A stretch of DNA of 64,000 bases, from NCBI GenBank assembly GCA_016801845.1, contig CM028913.1, positions 23,774,065 to 23,838,064 of the forward strand. The letters run 5' to 3'. Below are positions 43,231-58,200 of the stretch, piece after piece. Numbering within the stretch: position 1 is the first letter of the stretch; each line of letters opens with the position of its first letter. The stretch is from Polydactylus sextarius. Lineage: Eukaryota; Chordata; Actinopteri; Polynemidae. Made by a program: the position numbers and the translations under genes. The notes below the pieces were generated by a model. That model made no database searches and was not told the DNA's origin. It worked only from the letters and a program-made list of their open reading frames with translations.

Positions 43231-46200
43231 TTTTGGTAATAATTAAGTTTTATGTTTACCACCTACTTCTTCACCTGTTTTGTTTCTTGGTATTATCACT
43301 TGTTTAATCGATAAAAACAAACCCTTACAATGAGTAATTTTCTAAAATCAAATTTTTTTAAGGGTCAAAAATTTGAGTATCTACAGAAGCACTGAGAGGC
43401 AATTTTTCCACTTTTATTCACACATAAAAAAACACTTTCCTCATTTGTTTTTGTAATACCCTTTTTAGCCACAAGAGGGTGAACTACACCACTGTCATGA
43501 TGTTTAATAAATTAATTGTATAAAATTGTATTTATTATGTTTATAACTCATTTCCTCACCTGCTCTGTTTCTTTCCGTCGCCGTCACTCCTCCTGCTGTG
43601 GCTCCTGCAGGGCGTGGACATGCTGCGGCTCCGCCCCAGCGCCGGACTCGTCACGTCTGGTCTCTGCAGTTTCTTCTCCGCCGACACGTTATTCGCCACC
43701 TCCAACCCTTTGATGTAAACGCCGGTGTAGCCGTGAACGTGGCTGACGTCCGAGTGTCCGCCCTCCCTGGGCGTCAGCTCGTAGCTCATGGTTTTCTTCA
43801 TGATCTTCTTCATCGGGTGCTTGCGGAGGCGTGCGGCCCCCGTGTACACGGGCTCCGAGCGGCAGGAGACGGTGGAGTCGACGGTGCAGTCGCTGTCCGT
43901 GTCGTCGAACAACGACGGACTCTGCCTCAGTTTGCTGTCGCAGTCGGGCGTGAAAGTGAAGTGCGTGGATGAGCAGATGGAACTGGTTGGGCTTTTGGAG
44001 AAAGGTTCTGTAGAGTGAGACTTGTTGTCGTCAAACGTCAACGGTGTAATGGCGATGCCAGGTAAAAGCAGACACCCGTTGCCTCCACGCTGCTCTGGAC
44101 CGGTGACTTCACTCTCCACCGTCGTATCGGACGCCTTGCTGTTCCGTGTCGTCGTCGTCGCCGTCATGGCTTGAGCCAACGTCTCCTCCAGCTGCTGTTT
44201 GGTTTGTTGACATTTGTGCCAAACGTTGTTCCACTGCTGCAGCTGCTGAGGACTCTCCAGCGACAGCACCATGTCGTTCAGGCTGCTGAAGTTGTCCATG
44301 GAGAACTTAGACGCCTCGGCGCAGTAATCCTGCAGGATCTGAACCACGGACGAAGAAACACCTGAACTGTCCAAACTGAGGTGGTGGAAATAATCCTGAC
44401 AATGATCCATCCACTGGTTCGCCTGCAGAATTGGATAATCAATACACAATCAAACACAAGCGAAGCCACTTAAAAGATCAACAAAGACGTGACTTTTCAT
44501 CACCTACCGAGTCGTAGAACTCGTGCAGGTTGGCGAGGATGTCGAGTTGCGCCTTCCTCCGCTCCACTCTGCTCAGGATGGAGCCCAGATGTTGTTTAAA
44601 GTCGAGTAGAACTGAACCAGGAAGTGACTCTGGCGACTCCTTCACCAGCTGAAGACCATGTCGCTGTTGATGCTGTTGAGATAAACATCGATTAGCACCA
44701 GTGCAATTCTGTGCTAACATTTGCACAGTTAATTCAAAATGGCTGACTTCCTGTTGGGTTTTGAGTGTAGCTCTAAGAGGCTTTTTTGTACATCTTGGGA
44801 TTTCCCATGTGTCTACTGAATTTCATACATGTAGCTGAAACGTACAGCGAGGGCCAGCTAATTGAAATTTGGAGGCATTTTGTCACACTTTCAAGATTTA
44901 GCACCAATTTTCTTCTTCTAAAAAATATCATAACTTTACCACAGATTCCTCAAGAAAATGGTCTAAGTTTTCTCTCATTTCCTTAATCATTACCACCGAC
45001 AGAGTTAGCGACTCCAGAGGCGCAAGCTGCTTCTCTCCCTCAACGCTGAACCACAGTTTGATCTGGAAACAAAAGAGTTGTTACCAACTTTATCCACAAC
45101 TTCACAGCATCTGAAGATAAAAGAAATATAAATAAAACTCAGCGTCACCTGTTGCGTTTGATCCTCAAACTTGCGAATGTCCAACAGAGTCTCCAACTGT
45201 TTCTGAGACTTGTTGGACAAAATCACGAGCTTGTGAACCTCCTCATCGACTTGGTTGTACAGTGCATTCAACATGTCCACAGCATCTCTGAGAAAAATAC
45301 AAAAAACAAACAAGGTTATTAAAAGTTTATCAGTGATGTTTGATGTAGAGTCCATCCTCTCTCATCCTGTTTAGACTATAAAACCAACGTCTGAGGGTTG
45401 ATGAATGGAGCGTGACTGGATGGAGAAACTAAAACTAACTTTTACACTTCTGTCTATGAAGATTGTTGTAGCTCCATGTTTTAAAGTGCTGGATAAACTT
45501 CATAATATTCTTCTGTTTTATTAACATGTACTTGTACTTTTACTTTGGTCTGTACTTCTACTCTAGTGGGACTTTATATCAACACAGCTCGTCCAGCAGC
45601 ACCTGTAGTTCCCGTTCTCGCAGACTTCCTCCTTCCTGATCCGAGCGAGGACGGTTCCTCCCTCCAGCCTCAGTCGGTTCAGACGAGCGTCGTCGAGGAC
45701 GCTCTTCATGAGATGTCTCTGCTGCTCCATCACCTCTGACACCTCCTGAATCAACAGACGTTAACCGTCAGTTATTTACTCCAGAAGAGGAGCAACAGTT
45801 CAACAGTAGAGACACATAAATCAGTAAAGACAAAACAAGGCCGAAGGGGGATGAGGTCTGACCTTGGAGCTCTTCAAGTCGCCGCTGTTGCTCAGTGAGT
45901 TGATGGACTCCTGGAGGGAGGCGACGGCTGCGCTGCAACTACTCGCAAATGGCTCAATTTTCTGAGAAAAAGATGACAAGTTAGAAAGAAAAGTATGAAA
46001 TATTTGCATGTTTTAACCTGAAACTGATCATGTTCCAACTGGTCCTCAGGAGATATTTCTTGTAACCGTGTGTAACCTTTGCAAAACAGCAATTAATTTA
46101 ATTTTCTCATCCCCTCTCCCTCTCGTGAGCTCTCGTGTCTGATGGTAAACGGGATATCCTCGCCTCGCCTCGCCCCGGCACCTCAACAGGCTCTTGAGTA

Positions 46201-49200
46201 AGTTTACAAACACAACGTGCGGTTTGTGATGGAGCCTCGTCCTCATTCTCCGTCACACCCACCTGTCTGAAGTGGATCCAGTGTTTGTGGTCGTAGTTGA
46301 AGGTGCCGTCCAAGTCTCGCGTGAGCTGTGATGGGTCGATGTGTTTGAGCAGAGCCTTCAGAGATGACAGCGTCTCAGTCTGCATTGAGACAAAAAAATT
46401 AAAAAAAATAAAATTAAAAAACACAGCAAACACACACTCAGGTCTCATTTCTTCTACATCATTTCTGAATAATTTCCCATCATGGCAACGAGATCAGGTG
46501 ATTAGGAAATCGTCTTTACCTGCACGCTGACGTCGCGCTCAGGTTTAACCGCTGCCTCTTTGTCCACCAGAAACAAAACTGAGTAAAGTGCATTTGGTAC
46601 TAAAGCCTGAGAAAAAAAACACACATGTGATTTGTTTTAAATCTTAAATCTTTTAAGACAAGAACAAGCTTAAAACGTTACATAACAGGCGTTTAAAGCG
46701 ACGTCTAATGTTCGTGTTGTGGTTGACATCTTCACATCAGAGAGCGACTCAACATCATAACATGATGACACGTCTCTCATGAGTCGGCTGCAGCCAAACC
46801 CAGCTCCCAGCGTGTTGTTGAAAAAACAAGACAAGTGAGCACAGGCTTCTCTCCACAAGAGCCCCGAGGCTCTCTGCTTTTTTTTTTTTTTTTCCTGTAA
46901 AAGAAATGTCTTGGAAGAAGAAGTGCAGTCGCTGCTGATTTAAGGTGTGTGTGCCTCCCTCCTTCCCTCCCACCTCAACCCCAAACTGTGTCAGAAACCA
47001 GAGAGGCAGAACAATAGGAAATCTGAAAGGAATGTTATAGTGTAGTAACTCAGAGACGGCAGAGACAGCGTTACAGCTCGGAGCAGAGATTTAGCAGAAA
47101 GCCTGGAGAGAAAACCCTCAGCGGGGCGTGTTGTTTGGACGGTAATTACATATTTTTCCACAGCGGGTTCACGCTCACCTGCAGCTCAGACAGAGACGAC
47201 AGCAGAGCTGGAACGGGCTGCTGCCTCCTGCCGTCTATTACAACAGTCAGGCCTTGATCACGTCTTTCTTTCCTGAAACCAGAGTATTAAAGTCAGAGCA
47301 CTGCCTTGGTCAAACAACACCACTTAAGTCTGACAGCTCAAGACAATCGATGTAGGTTTTAAACTTCAAAAACTGGAACGTATAATCTGTTATGTCAACA
47401 AAGACAAAGCCCCAGACATACTAGCTCACTAATAATGTCTAAAAGTCACAATATTTAGCATTTATAAGCAGCTTATGAACATTATATTATTTACATTTGG
47501 TGGCGCAAGAGAAAAGACGACCAGTTTTTTAGATGCTTTCAATCAATTTCCATGAGGTGAATATTTGTACTGAACATATGAAATGTGGAGCATGTATGAG
47601 TAAAAAAAACAAGCAAAAGTTCATAAATTTCACACTTGAAGCATGGAAAAGGTCTTGACGCTTTTGTGTTTGTGTTTGAGGTGGAAGTGGTCAACCATCG
47701 TCTTCATTAAAGCACAAAAGGTGTAACTTCCTGTTACAAAGAGGTGGCACCATGACAGATGCATCTGAAAACATCCTATTTAATGGCAATTTCACCGCAT
47801 TGCCACAGACATGCTCTTCAACAAAAAAAAAAAAAAAACTCAAAAGCTTTTCAGCTCAACATCACAAAGATGTTTAATTAACCCTGACCGAGAAGTTGGC
47901 AAAAACTGTGCCAACATTTGTACGGTAAATTCAAAGTAGCCGACTTCCTGTTAGGTTTAGGGTGAAGCTCCAAGAGGCTTTTTTGTACGTGTTAACATTT
48001 TACATGTGTTCACTGAATTTCATACATGTGGGAGTGATGTTTTGTGCCACTTTATATGTCCTGAAACGGACTCCAACACTCATTTATTGGTAGTTTTAAC
48101 TCATTTGCATTGATTGAATCTAAAACACCAACAAATAATGGGTCTAAAACTGAACATAAACCTTCGATAGGTCCCTGTTTTGTCTTTTCAAACCAGTTTG
48201 AAGCCTCTTTCTTTGTATCAGCTTGTATAAAAAACATTTACCCTGCGTTTCTATTCTGTTTTAATGTCATATAGGAGCGTATGCGTCTATCTGGATGAGC
48301 AGCAGTTGTTGTCACCTCAGGGTTACATCTACAGGTGTAAAAGTTAAGAGAGTTGTACAAAAACACACTTATGAGTGAGTGTGTTTGTGACTCACCGTAG
48401 CGTGGAGTAGTAGTAGCCCAGTAAACAGGTGAGGTCAGCGACCGTGCAACTCTCACCAGCCCACACCTGAGCTCTGGTGCACACCTGCAGCACTGCCCTC
48501 CCACTGCGATCATGGTTTCCTGGAATAGAGAAAAAAAAAGGAGAAGGAGGAGGAGGAGATGATGAAGGGGTCACATACACACAGTAAACAGCAGCTTTGG
48601 TGAAAGAAACACTTGAAAATGTCATGAAATTACCACTTTTTGTCACTTTGTCAACATATATCATAAAAACACAGTGGAGAAGATGGTTTAAAGAGACCGA
48701 AAGTTAAAAATAAGTGCTAAAGTGTTATATAGTTGTTCAAAATTAAATAAAATCAACCATTTCCTGCCTCCAATTTCTCCAATATGCAGATGATACCTCT
48801 ATAAACAAACTGTCTACCTGGTAAAATCACCGCTCCAGACGTGAGCAGCTCCTGATTCACCTCTGACACCAGCTTAGGAAGAGCCAACACGTTGACGTGC
48901 AAAGAGCTTGGCGTGGACGGCGGCCTGACGGCGGCTCCGTTGGCGGTTTTGGCAGCTCCGTGCGTCTCCTCGCCACCGTGCCCGCGCTGCCTGCTGCTCT
49001 CTGAAGTGACGCCGTCATCGCGCTGAACTGTGGTGTAGAGAGAGAATTAAAAAAAGATATTTACAACACAGAAGAAGAACACAAACAAAAGAAATTAGAA
49101 GTTTCCTTTCTTAACTCATGAGACCAGCGATTACTGGCGCTAACGTAGGTGTGAGCTCACACTGACTCATCACAGAGACCAGGTGTTTAGTCAGACTGAG

Positions 49201-52200
49201 TCACGGTTGTTATTAGCCTCTCAAATCTTCACCTCCACCTCCTTCTATACCTGCAGGCTGTGTTTATAGGAATGCTGCTCCTCACATTCCCGAGTTGTAC
49301 CACAGTTTTTAGATCTGATCCTCACAGAGAGTAAAGTATCTGTGTGTGTACAGTTGAATACATGCAATTAGAGGTAAAATAAATTACACAGTTTAGTGTA
49401 GAGCTGCAAAAATGCATCAATTAGTTGATAAACAAGCAGGAAGTAGTGACAAATTTGGTTATTTTTCAACCTAAAGAAATATCACAAATCCTCAGATTTT
49501 AGCAGGTTTAATTGATCTAATGTGATAAACTGAATAATCTGGGTTTGATACTGTTCATTAAACATTTAAATATGTCACTTTGGACTCTGGGAAAGTTGGT
49601 TATAGTAAACAATGAAGGACCAGACTTTTGTGTTTGGTTTGACTGTTCAAATGTTTATATTTACATGTTTAAACTGACAGTCCAGAGTAATTTGAACCAG
49701 AGTCTATTTCAGCACAAATACCAGTCAAACTCCCCCTCAAGAGATATTTTACGTTGGTTGAAGTAATATCCAGTTTGACCGTCTTTTGTTTTCACAACCA
49801 AATAGTTAACAATGAAAGTAAATGGGGCAGTCAGCCAAACGTATCTAAATTGTCATTTTTTAACCACTAATAAAGCTCAAAATATCACTTCACTTCAGCA
49901 GTAGCATGAATAGGGTCCCTACACATAAACTGAAGTACTGATAACTTAGTAAGTGAACCCAGAGTTGGTGATGAAGGTTGTTCCACATCAGCAGATTCAT
50001 CATTTTCCTGAACAACAGACTGATGTGTCGGTGAATAATGAGAAAAATGGTGAATCTGCTGATCTGGACCACTGACTGTGAACACAAAAGACATCACGTT
50101 TTGTTTGTGAAAAAAGATGGAACATTTTCCTCTCTGGTGCTTCTGGTGTTTCAGATCAGCAGATTCATTATTTTTTTCTCTCTGTTGTTCAGGAAAATAA
50201 TAAACTCTGGGTTCACTTACTAAGTTATCAGTACTTCAGTTTATGTGTAGGGACCCTATTCATGCTACTGCTGAAGTGAAGTGATATTTTGAGCTTTATT
50301 AGTGGTTAAAAATGACAATTTAGATGCGGTTTGGCTGACTGCCCCATTTACTTTCATTGTTAACTATTTGGTTGTAAAAAAACAAAAGACGGTCAAACTG
50401 GATATTACTTCAACCAATGTAAAATATCTCTTGAGAGGGGGGGTTTGACTGGTATTCATGGTGAAATAGACTCTGGTTCATGTTACTCTGAACTGTCACT
50501 TTAATTATTTCTTTATTCACAAACTGCAACATGATGCACATTTACACAGGATTCTCCACAAACAACAACAAAACAAGACTTTTTACAGCTGATCTGAAGT
50601 TGAAACATGAAACATCTGCTCTGAAGTTTTGCAGCTTCAGTTGCTGTGACGATCTAATGAGGTTAAAAGAGCTTCACCTTCCTTTTCACAGAAACTAAAC
50701 CCACTAATCTCGCTACTCTTCTGGTCTACACACATGCCCTTTTACTGTTTTTTTTTTTTTTCGGGGGGTTTTCTTTTGTTTTACCAACTCAACACCCACA
50801 CAAAACCACTGACTCATTTTCTGAATCTACTTTTTGCGTCAAACACTCATGTTTTGGTCATTTTAACTAATTTGCGCATCTAAAACTGAACCTCAACCCT
50901 CGACAGGCTGTTGTGTCTGACCGACACCTGTCGTGTGTCGTCTTTTCAAAACAGTCGGAGGCCTCTTGCATTGTCCGGCTTCGCTCTGTGACAGTAAACC
51001 CTCCCAGCTCAGCCTCTATTGTCTTCAAACAGTCAGTGCGTTTCCTGTGCGACTGTGTGTCCAGGCTTGTGTTTGCTGCATGTTTCCTAAATTGCTTTGT
51101 TTTCACAGGAAGTGACAAAAGTAGCGTAAAGCCTCCAGAGTATTGTCCCGTGTGAGAGTCCTATTGTCTTTTTTTTTTTTTTTTTTTAACTCTCCTGGAT
51201 GCATTTTAAAAAAAGAGTTAATCGATCACATGCATTAAATAATTATTGTGTTTTGATTTGAGAGTTTGTCAGCTCATATCAGGAGTAATTCAACCCTTGT
51301 GGAGTATTTTGTGAGTCGGTGCAGGTCAGGTCTTGTGTTTCTGGAGTGAATGGACTCTCTAAAGACACAGGCGCAGATTGAAAGGTTTTTTTTTTCCTCT
51401 GTGGATCCCCCAGTGGCTGATTGGTTCACAAAGGAAACTTTTGTAAATGAGGCAACCCATCTGGGATCAGCGCAGCCCCCAGTCCCAATAACACTGTAGG
51501 GTCATCTCATTGTGGGGATGCTGGGGTCCCTGCGGTTAGTTTACAGGGTTTTACAGGATCCTTTGTTGCTATTGAAAATGTCGTTGTGGGAAACCTGCAT
51601 TGCAACAGCTGAAACACAATCCCTCTGTGAGGTAATCTCAGCAGCAGAGACTATAAAGAAATGTATGATTTAGGTTTAAAGAAAAAAAAAAAAAAAACCT
51701 TGGTGTGGTCTGGTACTGTAAATAAATTCAGTACTTTTGAATTCACGGAAGAAGCCACGTTTTCTAAAAACAACTCGATTCCCCTGGTGGTTTTCTCACA
51801 TCTCTGCTTTCCTGAGCTGCCCAGTTTGAACCCAACGCTAAAACAAGCTAAAAACAAAACAAAACAGACAAGACTGACGGTGGTAAAGAAAACAGACGTT
51901 GAGACTAAAAACTTCTGTTTCCAGGAGTTTTTTACCTGTCTCCTAAACGTGCCAAAAAACACACACACAGCGTGGGCTTTGAAAAGCAACCTGTCACCAG
52001 CGACAGCGTCAACACTGCTTCTTCTTCTCCGATTCGAGCTGCCGCCACCTGATGAAGTGTTGTAACCGGTCCTGCTGCAGGGCAGGATGACACACCCGGC
52101 TGAGAAACCACCATTATACAGCTATTACAAGTGAAACCTGGTTTACACAGCCTCGGGTTATATTGTTTAATAAGGCGTAAGTCATAAATGATGAGTCAGA

Positions 52201-55200
52201 GACTGATTAGTCAATGCCCACAAGAGCAAACAAAACTTGAAATTCAACTACAACAATAATATTTTAAAGCATATAACTAAACTTTTAACTGGAAATCTTT
52301 TAAAGAAGGGTTAAAAATAAAGAATTTTCTATAGTTTTTACAACAAAATATAACATTTTGGTTAAGTTTTGGGTCGTTTCAACGAATGTGATACCCAACA
52401 GTCGATGCAAAGACGCAAATAGCTGCTGCAAAAGGAAGAAATTATTGTGGCTGACTGACAGACTTTTCGTGCCTTTGGGTTATATTATTTAATAAATTGT
52501 AAATGATAAATGATGAGTCAGGGACTGATTTTTAAACGTCTGCAGGAGAATGAAATGATCAACAAAAACCGACACTTTTTAAGTCCAATTGTCTAAACTT
52601 TTACCTGTAAATCTTTAAAAAGGTGTCACAAAAATATAATTTTCTGTTGTTTTTTAGGACAAAACTGTGTTTATTGTGGGACTACTTGCAGCGGTGGATG
52701 AATACACGCTTTGGTTTTCTAGTGAATATTTAGAAAAACAGAAGCATTTTGCGTCAATGCAAAAGATGCAAAAAGCTGCAGCAAAATCAGAAAGAAGAAG
52801 AAATTTGTTGTACGATACTTTAAAGAGTCAGAACAAATAAATTCAGAGAAGCAGTAGGACACTCCAGCAACAAAAGCAAACAAAAGTTCATTTATTTCCT
52901 TGTAAATTATTAACCAACCACCCAACAAAGTGTTAAACTCACCTGACTCATCTTTGCTGCATCTTCTGTCAGATCCAGGAAAAGCTGCCTCCAGGTCCAA
53001 CTTCCCGAATCTAAGAGCGTATCCGTTAATCAGTTTTTTGGGCGAGATACTGGCCGATCCTCCGGATGATGATCGTTCGCGGTGACCTTTGACCTGACCC
53101 GCTCTCTCCAGTGACTTCGAGCGGCGTTCGGCTCGTCTCTCTGCGCTCCGTAACCCTCGTTGTAAGTAAAGCAGCGGCGTGCTGGGTCTGGAGTCGTCGC
53201 TGCCGAGCCAACCTCGGCCGCCGAGCCTTCGAGATAAATGTTCTCTGGAGGAGGTGCGGGTTTCTGGGTTTGTGCCCGTCGGCGTCGTTCTCTCTCTTAA
53301 ACTGGCGCTTTCCTCTAAGATGGACTCCGAGCTGGAGCCGAGGCTCATGGGATTCTGTAAAGCCTCCATGTAAGATTTACGGAAAAGTCTCTTGCTCTCA
53401 AACGCTGCAGGGTCTCTGGGGACGCGACGTCGAGGACCTGGATTACTGAGATCTGTGCTAAACGACAGCATCTTTGACACAGACCCTCTGTCTCTGACAC
53501 CGTCCTCACCTGACCCTCCGTCCTCTGTGGGTCTTTCGATTTTAATAACGGTCGTGGCGGCGTCTGATACAGTTCTACTGATGCCGCTATCGCGACCAGA
53601 GTCCAAACGGCTCCTGCTTGGTGATGTGGGCTCAGAGAAGATGGAGTCTGCTCCCTGGGAGTGCAGGGACTCTCTGGAGCTTCGGTGGCTGTCCAAGGTT
53701 CCCGTGGATCCGCTGGTGCTGCAGGTGCTGAGGTGTCCGCGGAAGCTGCTTCTGCTGCAACGAGCTTGCATGATGGCGTCCGACGTGCTGCTGACGAACA
53801 GAGGGTTGACCACGTTCTTCCACGGCGTCCTGTACACGGAGGTGCCGGTGGTGAGCAGACAGTTTTGTAGTGGGTGAAGGTTTCGGTCTCGCGTTACATT
53901 CTGCAAAAACTCAGCTGTGAAGACGCTGCCATACATGCTCTCCGCGATGGGGATTTCTGCAATGGCCTGCCCACTGGCCGACAAACATTTTATGACGAGC
54001 TTGACGGCCTTACGGCCCAGAGGAACGATCTGCAGGTAGAAGTCTCCTTGCTTTAATCGGACTTTGTGCAAAGGGGCAAGTTGCAGGATGACTTTCTCGT
54101 GGATGCAGAGAGGCCAACCCTCATGGTAGAACAACAAACCTCTGAACCTCACCTGAGGAGAAAACAGGAAACAGAAGAAGACAGTCAGAACCAGAAACAA
54201 ACTATACTACTACTACTGTATTTCAGTATGTTTTTGGGAGTATCAGTGCTTTATCTGTACTGACTGTTTCCACTATCAAAACCATGTTAGAGGGATGATG
54301 TAGGCTCCATCTTAAAGGGTGGATGGATGAAGAAATTTTTTTGGCAAGAAAATAACTTTTGTACTTTTGTCTATGAAGTTGGTTGTAGCTCTATGTTTTA
54401 AAGTGCTGGATAAACTTCATATTATCCTTCTGTTTTTATTACATGTACTTTCATTACTTAATTACATTTAATTATAGATTACTCGTCACACTTAAGTCCA
54501 GTAAATACTAGATACTTTAAGACTTTTACCAGAGCATCAATCTAGTCGCTGACTTGAACTTAAACTAAAGTTATCTTTAGTTGAATATCTGTACTTCTAC
54601 TTTAGTGGGACTTTCACAAACTTCATACAACAACTGGTCAAAACAAACTCCTCATAAAACTTTATTATCATGTCGTGTGTGTCACAGCTGGACCGTGGTG
54701 CATCTTACATCACTCACAAACACATGTTTAACTTCAACAGCAAGAGGTGAGATGTTTTCATCGAGTGAATCACTAAAAACGACAACTTGTCTGATCAGGT
54801 TTGGTCTCGCAGCAACCGCAACACAAATCTTGACTGTGACAACAGAAAAAAAAACCCGACCCTCAGAGGGAGCGGAGACGCAGTGAGAGTTGTCTTGAGG
54901 ATGTGATCTTCCTCCGAAACCTCTCATATTGCCTTTACTAAATACAAAGACTCATGCGCTCTCAGGCAGCCCGTTCTCAGAGGCTAAGATTAGGTGAAAC
55001 TATTGCTCTGTTGCTCTATCGTCACTGTGTAATCACCAGAGAGATGAATACAGAGGAATAAAGTTTCAGCGCTCCGGTCGTAGATCTCTAACCCTCAGCG
55101 ATCGGAGCTTCTGAGGAGGGAATATTGAGTTTCTCTTTGGACACAAGAGCCCGTGGCAGCCTCTCAAACAGGCCACAGTTTCCCTCTGTCTCCCTCTTCA

Positions 55201-58200
55201 GAGGAGAACGGCTGTTTTTCAACTTGTTTTGGGAACAATAATCAACTCTGTCTCCGTCTGGTACCCCCCCCTCTTCCCACTCAGTGAAGATATTCACACT
55301 CGACTGCACAGTTCTCACATTCTTCTACACAAACATTTTGTCTTATCACTTCAGCTGCTTGTTTTTCATGATAACAAGAGCTTCTGTGTTTCTTTTTATT
55401 GTATTCAACTTCAAACATTTTCAACTGTTCTGCAGGAAATCAAATAAACTTGACTAAGTTGACCTCCTGCCTTCAAAAGGTGAATTCAGACTTACACAGG
55501 TCTCTTGCTGGATGATTTGTAGGATCCTTTTGGCAGGAAGCAGGAAGTCGATGAGGCAGCGGAGGCCGTCGCTGCGGTACTGCCTCTCCACCACGCTGAA
55601 GAGCTGCCACAGGACGGTGGCGGCGGTGGCGGTGAAAGGGCGGTACAAGGCCGACAAGGTGCTCTGGATGCAGTTGTCCAAAGACTCAGCGTCCTGAGGA
55701 AAAAAAAAAAAAGGAGACAGATGATTTATCTTTGATCACACAATCTAATTTATAAGTTTGAGCTTTTTTGATCCAGTAAAACTGTTACAACAGAGGCGTC
55801 TCTACGGTTACGTCACATCTGTGTGGTGAGTGAGTGGTCGAGACTGAGTGAGGGATCGGTGCCGGGTACGAATGTGCACATGTGAGAGAGCAGATGTATG
55901 GTGGATTAGAAGCAGGTGAGCAAAGTGGAGCTATAAGAAAAAAGATAAAGGCTGCAACCCACAAGACCCAGACGGTCTTCTGTCGTCTGTGTTCGCTTCA
56001 TCTGTAGGTAACAGGACGTTTGCCCCAACTAGCTTTAAAAAACTAGCTTTAGCCCAGAGGAGGCCGACCTCGTGCTTTATGAACTGAAGTTGAGTCAATA
56101 CTTGTTGATCAACTTTAACCAGAGTATTTTTAAACACATGTATCTATACTTCTTTGAGTAAAGAATCTAAGTAGTTTTGACATCTCTGCCTAATGCAACC
56201 TCATGAAATACCTCTATACCGATAACTCAATACGTTAATCGGTGACATATAACTTCAGCAGCAGCCAGAGATGTGAATGAAAAACTTGTCATTTTGCCTC
56301 TGTGTGACAATGATGTAGTGTGACCCCTTCAATTTTCTTTGGAGAGACATACACAGAGTTTCATCTGTGTGTGATTTACAGAGCCTGATCCCACTAATCC
56401 AGACAGTCAGGAAGTTTAAACATGACAGGAAATGTCAGCCATGATGGTCTTTCCATCAGAGAGCGAAGGGGGAAACACCTGGTGGGAGCGACGTCACCGC
56501 CGCCGGACACAAACAGCTGAAATGGAAAGTCCACGCTGGACTCCAGCTCTGGTCAGAACGAGTGCAACAACGCCACCCTCTAATAACAACCATGTCATCG
56601 CCGAGTATTATCTGACCTTTACACGACCCGGTCGACCGCTGCGGTCCCCTGAGCAGAACAAATGACACGTCCGATGTCGTTACAGGACGGTGTATTTAGG
56701 GATTCGTGTCGCTCCTCGTCCTGGATGAGGTTGACCTGTTCTTGTTCAGTTATGTTCACGGTTCAGGCTTTGACCTTCCTCTCAGCGGCGATAGTCAAAA
56801 AGGCCAAACATCCCTCCGCTATCTGTCCTTCCCGAGTGGAACACAACAGTTAGAATAGAGACATCTGTCTCCAGTGATAACCACACAGATAGACGCCGAT
56901 GCCAAAGGAAAGTCCCACACTGGGACAACAGTGTTTGCATGCTGAAGAACACGGAGGCCGAGGACGAAGTAACGTCCACTTGAATGTACAGTTTGTATTT
57001 ACATAACAATAAAAGTTGGGATTGCGGATTCATCCCGTCAGTCGGCCCATGTTTCACCCTTTGTAGGATCTGTCCTGTTGATCTAAGCAGCTCAGCACCA
57101 TCAATTAGAGGCAAGTGAGTACAGTTCAGTGCATTGGTACACATGCCGCCACTCTACTACAAGGCGCTCATTGTGCACTCCGCCTCTCTAAGTGGTATGT
57201 GCTGTACAGTGTTGCTGCCTACCGAAACACAAAACACCCACCTCCATTAGCAAGTCAGTCAGCTCTTAGTGAGACAAAAAAAAAAAAAAAGTCTCTGGGC
57301 ACATTAGTCACTGTTGCACCCGGGAGGAGAAGAATAACACGGCATTTTATTGGAGGAAAGCTAACAATGGGAGGAAAGCCCTCGCTACATAGTTATGGAC
57401 GGACGGACGGACGCGGCGGAGAGTTTCTCTTCAGAAAAACAAAACATAAATGTGACAAAAGCAGAAGTGTTTCGAGGGACGATTTAGATATTTCATAAAT
57501 AAAATGTTTGCACAGGAGTTGATGTAAATGTTGCATAATTGACCTGGAGATGACATCATCTTACGTAAAGATAAACACAGTTTTCTATTGTCTGGGAGAT
57601 TTTTTTTTTTCTTTTTTTGATGCCGTCACCTGTTCGGTGGGAGATGAGACGTATATGTGCATGTCTCAGCAGCGAGAGACTGAGCTAAAGCCTCCAGAGT
57701 TGAGCTTCCCATCCGCTCTGAGCCACAGAGGAATGCGGTTGTTGTACGGTCGTGTGTTGTGTGTCTGGCGGCCTCAGACCCCTCGGACGGGCGACGAGAC
57801 TGAAAGAGTGAAAGAAGTGGGAAGTCCCATTTCTTTCTGATTCAGATGCCAGGTCTTTTGTGGAGCAAATGTCTGCCTCCTGCGTGATGTGGGACGACTG
57901 AAAGGAGGTGGAGGTGGTAATTAACGGCTTTCAAGGATCCAGGTGGGACACTTTTTTGTGTGTGTGTGTGTGTGTGAGTCTTTGGTGAACCAGCTGTTCA
58001 GGAGGTTGAATGATGGAGGAGAGGAGACATCAAACATCATTTGAAAAGTGGAGAAAACTCAGTGAGACACACAGAGAGACGAGAGTGAACCGGGGAGGTG
58101 GCCACTGACACATTTACTGGGTCAGGGACACAAAAGGCGCTGGCTACCAGGCCTCCAGTGGAGCATGAAACCATGAAACCACCAGGGGAGTGTAACAGGA

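Noticed and set aside
57115..57498. 127-residue plus-strand frame
   Set aside because: Includes an A run and the GGAC repeat; nothing recognisable and no exon borders. Treated as chance.
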